Numbered from the stretch's first letter, positions 49,463 to 62,259 are shown. The stretch is DNA of 64,000 bases from Panopea generosa (GCA_029582155.1 CM055898.1:31078020-31142019), one strand, 5' to 3'. Notes: generated by a model from the sequence alone, not told the origin. A program made the numbers and translations.

Positions 49463-51001
49463 TTACAGAATAATCTCAGCCACCAGCTTGTCATTCCTTT
49501 GATCTCTGATTTTCTTGTATTCAAAGGTAAAAGTTGTTTTTTTCCCTGTGTCTGATGCTAACAAAAGAAAAGGTCAAATGGCCTTGTGTTCTATGCCACC
49601 TGATGCAAAATAGTCTATCTGGAGAAAAAAAAAAATATATCATTATCAAATGTTTGTACTTGGTGTACAGCCACAATTAAAAATTGATTATGGTGACATT
49701 TAGTTATTCATGTTCTTAAAACACAAAGGCTTTGCGATATGTCAAGATGTCATTAACTTTTTTTTAAGAAAATTCACTTTTAAAACTCTTCAAGTTTCAA
49801 AAAATAATCCAAAAAATAAATCTGAATTTCTGTTTAATATAATAAAGTTTTGATAAATACATTATTTAGGTACAGATGTGACTTGCATGTGTGTCATATT
49901 GCTGGCAAACAAAGATGGTATGACAAGTACTATACAATATTTTGTTAACTGTATGATTTATTCTATACTCTACATGATTGTGAGAAACTGAGTCAGTCAT
50001 TTTAAAGAAGGATGGTGATTCTCTGCTTAATTGCCATATACTCCCACCCCCAGATAATCCCACAAGGGGTTGATGCATTTTGAAAAAGGGGGTGCTTGTG
50101 TTTGGACTGGAGAAATCAAATAGAATATTCTGTATAAAGTTAATGTAAACTTCATAAAACACGCTGCTGGTTTAGGGATATTCATTCAACAGACTTGAAA
50201 TCAGCTTGGTTTTTATTATTTTAATTTTAGACCAACTTCCAGAGTTTTTGTAAAAAAAAAATGGCTGAGGGAGCGTTTGTAATGGGTGAAGGGGTCAGGT
50301 TTGGGTTGGGAGATGTTGGAGAGCATTTACCATGTATTGGATGGTATATCATAGATAAGATGCATACTACTCTCTTTCAACAAGAGTTGAGCTGGATGCC
50401 ATATAAAACACAACATGAAATGAAAGTGGCATAAAATCTCAGCAGAAAGACAAATGAGTACTCTCCACATGCGTATGATTTTTTATACTAAAAAAGCAGA
50501 TAATTTACCTATGTTGCTTGTTAAATGTTTAATCATGTTGAATATACCAGTATTCAATCATTTAGCGAAATATTTGTAATCATATTTTTTTTTGTAATGC
50601 GTTCATGGAAATAAAATATGTTTGAGAAGAAAAATATCTTGTACTAATAATGTCAAATTCACATTTTTATTATCTTGTGTTTGTCATAATGTGATTAATA
50701 AAAAAAGGGGTAAGCTGCTGCGCAGATTTTGCCTGTCGGTGTATTTTGACTTGAAGTTCATCATAACATTATACTGGTTGTGAATCGATAATTTTTAAAA
50801 GAAAAAAACAATTGAGGGCCTTTATGTGATTTTGCTTGTTATGGATTATAAGTGTATGGTATGTACTTCACTATGTAGGGCAAGAATGTCGATTTAGACT
50901 AGGAAGATGTACAGAATCTATAATGACGTCGCATAATGAGCAAAGTGACTCTGTAACAGGGTTGCATTGTGGATGGGGAAATTCCATTGAAGTGTTAAAG
51001 A
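49463..51001. other. Intergenic DNA without recognised features
   Basis: No supported exon or repeat family. AT-rich. Confidence 0.35.
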
Positions 51002-51188
51002 TACAGTCATGCAAACCTGTCTTAAGCCACTCAAGGGAATGAGAAAAATTGGCTTTTTAAGACAGGTTGTTGCTTAATAAAGGTTAATTTTCTCTGAAAG
51101 CATAGAAATAGGAAATAGCAAATGTGGCTGCTTATTTAAGAGTTGAGACTGCTCAAAAGAGGTAACCAATTGCACCGGTTAGACTGTA
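51002..51188. mobile_element. MITE family F, copy 4 (reverse orientation)
   Basis: TACAGTCATGCAAACCTGTC at the left and CCGGTTAGACTGTA at the right; TTTTTAAGACAGGTTGTTGC inside. 187 bp. Confidence 0.75.
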
Positions 51189-51476
51189 CAAGCAAAAAAT
51201 GAGGTTGTGCCAAGTTCTTCACAAGTACCTTGTCCCCAAGATTTCAACTTCCTCATCTTTATAGTCATTATAGATTTTTTTTCTCACCTCGGTATGAAAA
51301 TACATGTATATCATGTTTTAAATTTGTCGTAGAAAACAGTAAATAAAAATGTGAGGCAACAACTAGCTGTACATGTACTTATCCATCCTAATTTCATTAA
51401 CTTACATACTAGTAATAAAATAATCAAAAACTCACCTGGTTATTGGAAGAGGTTAGTAAAAAAAATTGTCATTTAT

Positions 51477-51566
51477 TGATTTCATATTGGCTTAGTTGTT
51501 GGTCCTGGGAAAGTCATATTGGTCCATAGCCTAGTCTTTGGCCAATGACTTGGCCAATATGAAATC
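51477..51566. mobile_element. Short MITE, about 90 bp
   Basis: Inverted ends TTGATTTCATATTGGC and GCCAATATGAAATCAA are perfect over 16 bp. The inside repeats CATATTGG and TTGGCCAA motifs. Related to 3060-3115. Confidence 0.65.
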
Positions 51567-51924
51567 AATTAAATCAAAGAAATTGTTTTTTTAGTTTACA
51601 GTGACTTTTTATATTCTCTGATTATATAAATATTGTATATACTGTACATGTAATTATAACGTATATGTGTTAATGCACATGCAGTCATGTGAGGTTACTG
51701 TTTAGAAGCACGTAGCGTATGATGTAATTATTATTTTGCCTATATCATTATTTATACATGTATATTCATATCTTTATGGCATTGTTAACAACCATCAAAC
51801 TAAAAAAAAAACAAATAATGCTTAAATTTAAAATAAAAACAAAATTAAAAATTTAAATTGTACAGTTATTATTGAAGCTTTTTACCGGTATACCAAACTA
51901 TTTGGGAGGATGGGTGGATGGATG

Positions 51925-53060
51925 GAAGGATGGATGGATGGATGGAATGGACATCAGATGGACGTATTAGAATGATTATTGAAAAGACAGAATGAAATGG
52001 AGGGATGGCATGGCATGGATGGGATGGGGAGTTATTATTTAACTTTTTACTAGTATACCAAACCGTTGCAAGGATGGAAAAAATGGGTGGCGGATGGATG
52101 GAATGGACATCAGATGGACGTATTAGAATGATTATTGAAAAGACAGAATGAATTGGCGGGATGGCATGGCATGGATGGGATGGGGAGTTATTATTTAACT
52201 TTTTACTAGTATACCAAACCGTTGCAAGGATGGAAAAAATGGGTGGCGGATGGATGGAATGGACATCAGATGGACGTATTAGAATGATTATTGAAAAGAC
52301 AGAATGAAATGGCGGGATGGCATGGCATGGATGGGATGGGGAGTTATTATTTAACTTTTTACTAGTATACCAAACCGTTGCAAGGATGGAAAAAATGGGT
52401 GGCGGATGGATGGAATGGACATCAGATGGACGTATTAGAATGATTATTGAAAAGACAGAATGAATTGGCGGGATGGCATGGCATGGATGGGATGGGGAGT
52501 TATTATTTAACTTTTTACTAGTATACCAAACCGTTGCAAGGATGGAAAAAATGGGTGGCGGATGGATGGAATGGACATCAGATGGACGTATTAGAATGAT
52601 TATTGAAAAGACAGAATGAAATGGCGGGATGGCATGGCATGGATGGGATGGGGAGTTATTATTTAACTTTTTACTAGTATACCAAACCGTTGCAAGGATG
52701 GAAAAAATGGGTGGCGGATGGATGGAATGGACATCAGATGGACGTATTAGAATGATTATTGAAAAGACAGAATGAATTGGCGGGATGGCATGGCATGGAT
52801 GGGATGGGGAGTTATTATTTAACTTTTTACTAGTATACCAAACCGTTGCAAGGATGGAAAAAATGGGTGGCGGATGGATGGAATGGACATCAGATGGACG
52901 TATTAGAATGATTATTGAAAAGACAGAATGAAATGGCGGGATGGCATGGCATGGATGGGATGGGGAGTTATTATTTTACTTTTTACTAGTATACCAAACC
53001 ATTGCAAGGATAGAAAAATGGGTGGCGGACGGATGGAATGGGCATCAGATGGACAAATTG
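51925..53060. repeat. 156-bp satellite, 8 copies, dimeric higher-order pattern
   Basis: The anchor GGACATCAGATGGAC occurs at 51949, 52105, 52261, 52417, 52573, 52729 and 52885, with a variant at 53041: an exact 156-bp period. Each unit has a GGATGG-rich half and an AT-rich half (AACTTTTTACTAGTATACC). Internal copies are nearly identical apart from an alternating position. Confidence 0.97.
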
Positions 53061-53684
53061 GAATGAATAGAATGGCTGGATGGGATGGTGAGCTATTCTG
53101 AACACGTTGTCTTGTCATCTGTCCGTTCTTAAACCTTTTGTTGTGTGCATGCCCATTTTTCATTGGATCATCACCAAAAATATAAAGTTGTTATTTAACC
53201 ACAATATCTCGCACATTTTAGTTCTAGAACTGGCTAAGTTGGATAACCAATATCAGACCATTAAAAATGAAAAAAAAATCACCATTTGACCATATGTGCC
53301 CTGTAGCACCTTCATTTTTAATTTTAACTTACACAGTAGTAACCATAATTTCTTTGACAAGTTTTTGAACTGTCTAAACTAGATAATTAATGTTATGGCC
53401 CTTAAATTGTCAAAAATTGTATTATTTGAAGTTGTATGCACTCCACACCTGCACTGGTATCCATTGACATACAAGTAGTTATATATATCTCTAATATCTC
53501 AACCGACCAAATTTAAAGGTCAGAGGTATAGCCCTTTTATTACAAAAAAAAAGGCCTTCTTAAGTGTCTTCTGCTTAGTGATTGTCTGTTCGCTCTTGGA
53601 AAATGAGAAAGTTTACCAGTTACTTGTAGAAAGACAGTCAGTTCAGTTCAGATTATAAGAATTTTATATGACTTTGAGGTTGGA

Positions 53685-54015
53685 TTGAAAATTCCATCCC
53701 GAGTTATAACTGTTTTAGTGGGAACGAGTCTCTTCAAAGTTCCTGCAAAAATAGTTATCTTAAGAGACGGAATTTTTCTATTTGTACTGAAAAAAAACTA
53801 TGAAAGATTATTTTTCTTACATACCAAACACATTGAATATCTATTTTAATTTAAATTATCACTATAGTTTTACTATGATGGCCTTTAAGACATCAAATTA
53901 GTTGTTACATGATTTGTTTTAATACCCAACATTAAAAATGGTTGCAATGTTACAGAAGGGTGAAATGAGCATTTGAACACTCCTGGGTGTAAGATGAAAA
54001 TTCCATACCCGGTAA
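53685..54015. repeat. Dispersed repeat family G, copy 3
   Basis: CCATCCCGAGTTATAACTGT, TTTTCTTACATACCAAACAC and GGTAAAAATATG correspond to 38685-38985. Confidence 0.45.
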
Positions 54016-54150
54016 AAATATGAGGATATCCTGTTGTCTGGTATGCAAGAATCGTGTGTCTTCAATCTTGACCTCCGCCAATAAATGATAACCTATAATG
54101 TGTATGTATTGAAAATGATCATATCTATGGTGGCATATTTCTGGTGGCAT

Positions 54151-54871
54151 ATTTCTGCCACCCATTATCCACTTAACTAACGCAATAAGTTTCTAGTTAA
54201 ACATTTAATTTTCGCAAAACTTATCTAGTTAAATATCGCAATGAGTTTCTAGTTAGATAATTAACTAGAATAAATGTCTTGTTAGTGCTCATTACTGCCA
54301 CCACTTATCTAGTTAACTAATGTGATGAATTCCAATTAAGATAAATATCTTAATGCCTATTTACTGCTCTGTAACTGCCAACACATTATCTACTTTTCTA
54401 CTTTCTAAGAAAAAGGAAATAATTAGTGATTTATTAAGTAAAAACCGAAGTATTCCAAATATTAAATAACTGGTAGCAGAAACCTTATAGAGTTATTCAG
54501 TTAGCTGAGTAGATATGTGGTGGCAGTTGAGAGTAAGCATTAAGATATGTATCTTATCTGGAAACTTATCATGCAGGAACCTTATAGAGTTATTCAGTTA
54601 GCTGAGTAGATATGTGGTGGCAGTTGAGAGTAAGCATTAAGATATATATCTTATCTGGAAACTTATCGTGCAGGAACCTTATAGAGTTATTCAGTTAGCT
54701 AAGTAAATATGTGATGGCAGTGGTAGTGCAGTAAATTGGCAACTTGACGCATTAAGATATGTATCTTAACTGGAAACTTATTGCGTTAGTTAACTTGATA
54801 ATTTTTGTGAGAATTAAGTGGTAAAGTAAGAAGTTATTGCAGTTGTTGAGTGGATAACTGGTGGCAGAAAT
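54151..54871. mobile_element. Foldback-like element, about 720 bp
   Basis: Ends ATTTCTGCCACC and GGTGGCAGAAAT are exact inverted repeats. Imperfect complementarity continues inward (TTATCCACTTAACTAACGCA against the region near 54775-54860). The right half contains a 97-bp tandem repeat. No coding sequence. Confidence 0.7.
54478..54780. repeat. 97-bp tandem repeat, three copies
   Basis: AACCTTATAGAGTTATTCAG at 54481, 54578 and 54675; the third unit diverges after about 60 bp. Confidence 0.92.
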
Positions 54872-55287
54872 ATACTAATCCTCTCCCAGCACCCACTTAA
54901 TAAATAAATAATTAAAATATAAATGAACATGAACCAACATAGTGAAAAATTCCTATCCCTTAACTTGCAGATGTAGGCCGTGGATCTATTCTCATAAGAT
55001 TTCAATCTGACCAAAAATAGATTCGCATCAGATAAGTTTTGATCCATTGCAGTGTATTGTTTTGTATTTAAAAAAAAAATCATTCATATCACATATCTCT
55101 GCTTGGAATAGCACTAATGCTGCAGACGCATGTTAATGATGCCTTGCCTAGTTGCGAAATACTGACACAGTAGTATCATTAATTTTCAAGTGATTTTTAT
55201 TGAAGAATACTAAAGACCAGATTAAAACAAAGAAGCTTTTGTGACAACACATTCTGACAATTGGTTTCTTATAGCACTTTGATTAGT

Positions 55288-55400
55288 TTGGTTCGATCGA
55301 ATCCCCACCCGGCTAAGTCTCTTTGATGATTAATATATAACATTGTATCTCATTGTGATTCGTCTCTCACCGCTGAATCAAATGAGAAAGTTGAATCATT
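55288..55400 (+). repeat. SINE family A fragment
   Basis: GGTTCGATCGAATCCCCACC, TAACATTGTATCTCATTGTG and CTCTCACCGCTGAATCAAA. Confidence 0.65.
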
Positions 55401-55535
55401 TTGCCAAATATTTTTTTCCATATCTGTAAATTACACGAGTTGGAAGTAAAGACTATAACAAGTTCCATGCAGATGCCAATTGTTTTAATCATTAAAAGAT
55501 TCACATGAGGATTTGACTCTTGTCAATGTCTTGAA

Positions 55536-55803
55536 CCAACTGGATGTCGGACTATCAATCCCGGGGCTGTGAGTTTGGATCCCCACCCAGTCACAATATC
55601 AGTGATGATTAATATACGACATTGCATCTCATTATCTTTTGTCTCTAACTGCTGATTCAAATGGGAAAGTTATCAGTTACTTGCTGATGTAAAAACTGGT
55701 GTATCTGAGTGTTGGTTAACCTTCCGAAATCCCCTGAAAAAGTGATTAGGTTAACTGATCTTCTGTTAGCCCTCGACAGCATGATGCTAAATATTCAAAA
55801 TTA
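55536..55803 (+). repeat. SINE family A copy
   Basis: GGACTATCAATCCCGGGGC, GAGTTTGGATCCCCACCCAG (box B region), ATACGACATTGCATCTCATT, CTTCTGTTAGCCCTCGACAG and tail GCTAAATATTCAAAA. Confidence 0.8.
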
Positions 55804-56014
55804 ATCAACTGGAAATAATAAATAAACAAATACAAACAATAAAATTTTTTTATAACATATTTTATTTCAGTTTGAAGTATCTGATGGTTTACAATGAGAA
55901 TGGTATGTATATATGAGATTGACACTGCTGTAAGAAACAGCATCACAAAAACATGATAATAACATGATTATAAAAAAATCAATATGTATGACATTTAATT
56001 GACTCTGTATACTG

Positions 56015-56095
56015 ATTAAAATCTCCCAATTATTATCTAGACTGGTTTCCTAGACAATCAATATAATCAATATCTTCCAAATATGTTCTAGACTG

Positions 56096-56131
<36 letters not shown>

Positions 56132-56225
56132 TGATACAAATGTAATAAATATCTTCCAATTATTATCTAGACTGGTTTCCTAGATAATGAATATCTTCCA
56201 ATTATTATCTAGACTGGTGTCTCAG
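56015..56225. repeat. Short tandem units around a poly-C tract
   Basis: CCAATTATTATCTAGACTGG units occur on both sides, with AATATCTTCCAA linkers; about four irregular units. Confidence 0.75.
56098..56131. repeat. Uninterrupted run of 34 cytosines
   Basis: Pure C homopolymer inside the short tandem units. It could form a G-quadruplex on the minus strand or i-motif on the plus strand. Length may be affected by sequencing or assembly error. Confidence 0.9.
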
Positions 56226-56724
56226 ATCAACATAATCAGATAGTCATGTACTGTCCATACATGATACATGTACATGCATAGTAGACAATTCATACATGAA
56301 ACATGCACAAGTCATACAGTTATGTACATGCTATATGTATGCATATGCTTATTTAGAAAACAAGATCGCTGCTGGGATAAAATTACTTCCCCATTTGCAT
56401 CTTTGTCAATACAAATTATTATCATTCAGCATTTTTTAAATGTAGTTTAAAATCATTTAATATAATACTGGTTATATATTATGCCATCCATCCAGTGTTT
56501 AAGACCTCCATGGGTGTGTTTTACAAAAAGAAATGTTAAAACCATCAATTGTTTAATATAATCCTTTATATTCATCTAAATGATTTGAAGTTGAGTCAAA
56601 TCCAGCAGGAAATGCAATTATTTTAAATGTTGATCAAAATTTCAACACACAACAAAGAAATCTTAGTAATGTTACGGCAATTTTATAAATGTATAAATAA
56701 ATTCAAGAAGAACTTGTTACTGTC

Positions 56725-56850
56725 CATCCACAAGAAACTGGCAAACTTTCTTCCATAAAGCTTTTGTACCAAACAGGACTCAAAATGACATCCGTAGTAA
56801 AGAAATGCTGGAAAAAACAGCACCTTCAACCACTCATCTGTGGTCCAGGA
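56725..56850 (-). repeat. SINE family B, degenerate copy
   Basis: ACTGGCAAACTTTCTTCCAT, AAAGCTTTTGTACCAAACAG and CACTCATCTGTGGTCC keep the family order. Confidence 0.5.
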
Positions 56851-57870
56851 TCCAGTTTCACTAAACGTAATTATCAAGCTGAGATTTTCCTCAACTCAAA
56901 AATTTCAATTTCTCTAAATTATAACTTAAACTCATAATACAATAAAGGACCTCACATAATTAAGTATGAACATGTACTCACTAGTAGAGGATAACATCCA
57001 AAAATGATCAATATAAATAAAGTTGCTGTACGGAGAACACTAGAACATATTGTGAAGATTAACGAGTGACAGATAAATTCTTGTCGACAATACCGTGGAG
57101 CTGACAGTCTGTTAATATTGCAAGGTGTTTTTTAATTCTATGGAATTTTGTTGAATAAACAAAGTTATTGTACAATATCCACATTGTAATTCTGTTTTGT
57201 TTTTTAAATCATACAAAGAACAGATATTTTGCCAAAATGTTCTCAATTATAAGGCAATTCTCTGTAAATTATTCATGTGCCTACTGCTATATGATTATTG
57301 AAAATTCATAAACATCTAAATTCAGCACTAAAAATTTCATTTTAATACCACCTATTCATCTTAAAAAATTTTATGCATTTAATACTCCCTTAAATTATTT
57401 TTGCAGCCGTATAAATAATGATGTTGATGAATATTCAAACTTGGCACTATTATAACATTTGAATAGATCAATATTTAAACTCAGTTTAAAATAACATTTT
57501 AAAAGATAAACGTATGAATTCAGATTTCCCATCCACGCAACCCCGAAAATACTTTAAATTGAATTGATCACAAAAAAAATCTCCAAGTCACTGACTTAAA
57601 AAATGGAAGATGTTATTATATTAAAACAATTGTTGTAAATGACTTAAAATTTGCAAATGTAACATTCATGTAGCTTTTTCCAAATATATTTTATATACAA
57701 GACATCAGGGCTTATGCAAGGAATAAAGTCTTACACTAATGGCCAACCTTTACAGTTCTGATACCAGATGCCACTGTTATCAAAAGCAAACATGATTACA
57801 TGGTACTGTTCAAGTACAGGAAATAAATGTCTAAATTATCCACATGACTGGTAAAACCACAAAATCAATT
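56851..57870. other. Intergenic DNA without recognised features
   Basis: AT-rich with no exon or repeat family I can support. Confidence 0.35.
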
Positions 57871-57874
57871 CTTT

Positions 57875-57975
57875 AATGGGAGCGGCAAGACAGTCCTTTG
57901 TGTGTGAGGAAGAAATAACAGCAAGCTCTGAGCCTTCCTCCCCATCGGGCCAAACCAAATTAGTGTTAATCATTA
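57875..57975 (+). repeat. SINE family H, 3' fragment
   Basis: AAGCTCTGAGCCTTCCTCCC and AATTAGTGTTAAT tail. Confidence 0.45.
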
Positions 57976-58524
57976 TTCTTCAATGATCAGTGTAAAGCAA
58001 TTTCATCAATGAACCCATCTTAAAATTATGCTCTGCTCTCTTTTGTTTAATATAACTTCTCATATGTCTCCTTGCACTGGGAATATTCTCACAGGAGAAA
58101 TAAACAAACAGATTAATTATTATCAACAATGAGTTATTCTCCCAGGACTGGGCCCTTCCATTCTGCTCACTTAATGATTTGTTTCGCTGACAACTGACCA
58201 TTGGGGTAATCAGTCTCTCCTGCAGTAAATACTAATCCACATCTATCATTGGTCGTGTTTGTTTTTCTCTATGAGTCTGATGGGATTTTCCCATGTTTTT
58301 CTCCTCAACTGAACTACAAGTAATATGCAAATATGGATAAAGTGTCTTGCCCAAGGACACAGAATCTATCAGAGGTCAAGTTGTTTTCATCTCTTGTGCA
58401 CAATTAATAGTACTTAATGTGATTTTCCCATGTTTTCTTCTCGACAGCAGAAATAGTAAAAAAAAAAACAAATGTGGAAAAGTCTCGAGAGCACAACATA
58501 TATTTGGGCATATATGATGATATA

Positions 58525-58710
58525 ATGGAGAGTGTGTTGGCCACTCATGCTAGTGGTCGCAGGTCGGATCTGAGCCTCGGTTCAATGGCTTTCTCATAAA
58601 CAACATCCACCAGGTTCCACCTTAGAAACAGAATCAAGAGCATTTTTTATGAAATCTCTGAGCTTACTTTGCAATCTCGTTAAAACGGGTATAAATCACC
58701 CAATATCTGT
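58525..58710 (+). repeat. SINE family H copy
   Basis: CATGCTAGTGGTCGCAGGTC, CACCAGGTTCCACCTTAGAA, and TCTGAGCTTACTTTGCAATC as in the 4060 copy. Confidence 0.55.
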
Positions 58711-59134
58711 CGACCCTTACATAAAACCACTTTAATTGGAATTTGTAATATATTACTAGTATTTTCATTTACATTTAATTTTTTTAATTTTTTTACTAAC
58801 AATGTAACTTTTAAGTATTATATGGGGTATGCAAGGCCACACATTAAAATTATGTTTGTTTACTACTAGTATAACTCGATCCAAATAAAAAAATTTCAAT
58901 ATATATTTTTTTTAATTTATTTCTCTTAAGTAAATATTTTTTGTTGCAGTGGATTAAAAATATGATATATTAACTATTATCATACATGGAATTGCCTAAA
59001 CGAAAGAACAACAATACTTCTGTCTCCAAAATCTTATAAAAAAAAGAAGAGAGATTTTGAGTAGGCAGCCTTTTTAATGTTGTAGAATCATTTCGAGTGG
59101 CTTCCAACAATTTTTCAATCATATCATAACGGTG

Positions 59135-59235
59135 TTTACTTGAGACACTATTCTAAGTGCTGCCACACTGCAGTATCATGCAGCAGACACATGGTATGAT
59201 ACCCCACCCAGCCACATTATACTGACAACGGGCTG
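59135..59235 (-). repeat. SINE family D fragment
   Basis: ATTCTAAGTGCTGCCACACT and GGTATGATACCCCACCCAG match 15575-15640 closely. Confidence 0.65.
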
Positions 59236-59454
59236 AGCCTTGTTGATGGATAGGTAACAGGGAGAGAGCAAACAAACAATATTTTAATTAAAAGCCTAAA
59301 CTTGAATCTGAGTGTCAAACTTGAAAATTTGATGAATTCTGCCATGGTTTTAACATATCAATTTTAAACAACCAATTTGTGTGAAAAAAAAGCATGGGTG
59401 ACTAACACACATTTACAAATATGCAATATCAAACAGTAACCAATAACAATTTTA

Positions 59455-59880
59455 TAAAAAATGTGGAAAGATAAACAATTCATAAGGTGATAATATGCAA
59501 ATCATGTGGAAAGATAAACAAATCGTGCAATGATAAGCAAATCATGTGGAAAGATAAACAAATCGTGCAATGATAAGCAAATCATGTGGAAAGATAAACC
59601 AATCATGTGGTGATAAACAAATCATGAGGAAAGATAAACCAATCATGTGTTGATAAACAAATCATGAGGAAAGATAAACCAATCATGTGGTGATAAACAA
59701 ATCATGTGGAAAGATAAATCAATCATTGTGGTGATAAACAAATCATGGGGAAAGATAAACCAATCATTGTGATAATAAACAAATCATGAAGAAAGATAAA
59801 CCAATCATGTGTTGATAAACAAATCATGTGGAAAGATAAATCAATCATTGTGGTGATAAACAAATCATGTGAAAAGCAAA
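59455..59880. repeat. About 40-bp minisatellite of paired half-units
   Basis: AAATCATGTGGAAAGATAAAC alternates with CAATCATGTGGTGATAAAC across about ten periods; half-unit order is kept throughout. Confidence 0.93.
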
Positions 59881-60889
59881 CTCTACAATGAAACAGATCT
59901 ATTTAAAAAAAGCAAAAAAAAACTTACCGCATACAAAATACAATGTTCGAGATGCGGTTAAAGGGGAAAAAAAAACGGAGAAAAAACAAATATTTATAAT
60001 AAAAAATGCGGCAATATAATGAATGGTCTTCAGATACCCAATTATTTAAAGACAAATTCATGGGGTATTTATTCATATTTTCAGTAACTATTAACAATTT
60101 TTATTGAAATAAACGTACTGGAATATCATTAAAAAAAATTAAACATAGTTAACCTGTAACAAAATGACATTGTGGGTACCAGGTTAGTACTGGGCTTACC
60201 AGCATTCAATACAGTTAAAACATTTGCTCACATTATTCATTCTGATTAATATGTATTTTCCTGGACACTGGCTCAACCTCAAATTAGTGAGCATTACATG
60301 ATAAATCTAAGGTACCAGCAAGCAAAAGTATTTCCTGTTTAATGATACTTAATGCTGCACAGGTTACTGGAAATCTTACTAGAGGGTAAAGACAATGTGC
60401 ACAGAAGATGGCTTTCCAATTAGACATTGAATTGTTGTCCGATTATTCTCACAAAAAAACAATAACATAAACAATCATAAAGCGTTAAATTAAATAACAA
60501 TCATGTAGTCGTTCAAATGACAACTTTCAACAATTAAAAAACTTCTTTGATCTTATGAGACACCTGGTTTATAAAAACTTAAATTACTGGAAATGTCCAT
60601 CAATTGCACAATACAAATATGGAAAGATTTTAACTCATAGGCAGAAGTAAAAACAACAAACAACAATGAAAAAAAATAAAAGAAACATTCATGAACACAT
60701 TTTGTATACAATTCATGTACCGTTTCAATCCGTTTAAGGTCAGTTTTATTGTTTTACACACTGTCAAAATAACTTTTTATAAGTGCACTGCTGTCCCAAT
60801 ATTACGCAATATAGGTGGAACCGCTTAATAAAAACTGCAGCTATGGAAAGTCCTACATGAGGAATAAAACATCATCTGTGGAACTTTTG

Positions 60890-60938
60890 TATTTGTCCAA
60901 ATTAATGATACATATTGTATCATTAATTTGGACAAATA
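60890..60938. repeat. Perfect 23-bp inverted repeat with 3-base loop
   Basis: Arms 60890-60912 and 60916-60938 are exactly complementary around TAT. Left arm begins TATTTGTCCAAATTAATG. Not linked to a recognisable element. Confidence 0.95.
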
Positions 60939-61559
60939 TACTGTTGTTTTGAAACAAAAACATTCTGTGTCAGCCATTTTTATGCGCTTTACATCACATG
61001 ATCAACATGTGATTCTTTATAAGCCACCTGGTTCAAATTCTATATTTAGCCCCCATTGGCAATACTATATTTGTCATAAACTATTGATTTCTTACTGGTT
61101 CTAATACTGTTCATTCATGAAAAACATGACAATTAATCTGTGATAAACTAGACAGACCATTGTTTAAATTAAATTTGCAATTAAAAGCAATGTAATAGAT
61201 TCACAAATTAGACATGGTTACAGTTGTAAAAAACATAATTTAAAGCATGCAGTTTAGTTTAGATTTTTCAACCAATTGTAATAATGCCATTTTTCATGAA
61301 TCTGGTTGAAAATATTAATTTTAACAATATTCACGTTGTATCAGATCGCGTAATATGGAGACTGCAGTGTATTATTACAATTTATGAATCTCTGACTCTC
61401 ATTAATGCGCAGTTAAACATTATTTACACATGCATAAAAGCAATGAATAAATGAATGCTTACAATTTCAACCATTTGTCTAAGTTGAAAAGGTTTCTTAG
61501 TTATTTTTTATACCAGCAAGTTAACAAAAAGCAATACAGGCATGCAACTGTAACTTCAC

Positions 61560-61720
61560 TTCTGTATTTGAATTCCAAATGCATGCAATACACTTGAATT
61601 TCAAAATGCATGAAATTCTGTTGATTCAACAATGTGCTGGAATTCAGTTGTCAATTTCCAAATGCACAGCTAGAATTCCAAATATATGGAATTCTGCCGT
61701 TGAATTCAAGAAGCACAGAA
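61560..61720. repeat. Cluster of GAATTCCAAATGCA-type short repeats
   Basis: GAATTCCAAATGCATG, GAATTTCAAAATGCATG, GGAATTCAGTTG, TAGAATTCCAAATAT and TTGAATTCAAGAAG recur every 25-35 bp. Confidence 0.6.
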
Positions 61721-61875
61721 GTCCATTGTTTAGTGATAAATCATCATGGCTGTGAAAATTTCATTTATATAAATTAAAGGGACCCAGCTGCTCCAAATGC
61801 CACAAATTTAACCCAAAATAAAAGACACACTGCTTTCAGTGACCATTTTAATACTATTTTATACAATTATGAGTA

Positions 61876-62059
61876 TACAGTATAACCTGTGTATTAGTGG
61901 TCATCTCTGTTAAGCAGCCACCTGTCTTAAGCAGCCACATTTGTTATTTCCCATTTCTATACTTTCAAAACAAATTAGCCTGCATTGAGCAACAACCTGT
62001 CTTAAAAAGTCACTTTTGCTCCTTCCCTTGACTGGTTGCTTAATACAGGTTTGACAGTA
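61876..62059. mobile_element. MITE family F, copy 5
   Basis: TACAGTATAACCTGTGTATT at the left, GGTTTGACAGTA at the right; AAGCAGCCACCTGTCTTAAG inside, identical to a stretch of copy 1. 184 bp. Confidence 0.75.
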
Positions 62060-62259
62060 TATTATCAAATGGTCAGTTATGTTAAACATCAATATCTTTC
62101 AGTAATTTGATTTTATAACTTTCTGGCTGATGATTCCCTCAAATTTATACAATTATAATAATGCAAAAAAAATCATCCTCTTCCGAGAATTGATCAGTAT
62201 GAAGATTGCTGTACACTTTTTCTGGCCATATGATTATTTCACAGAAAACTGATTATTTT

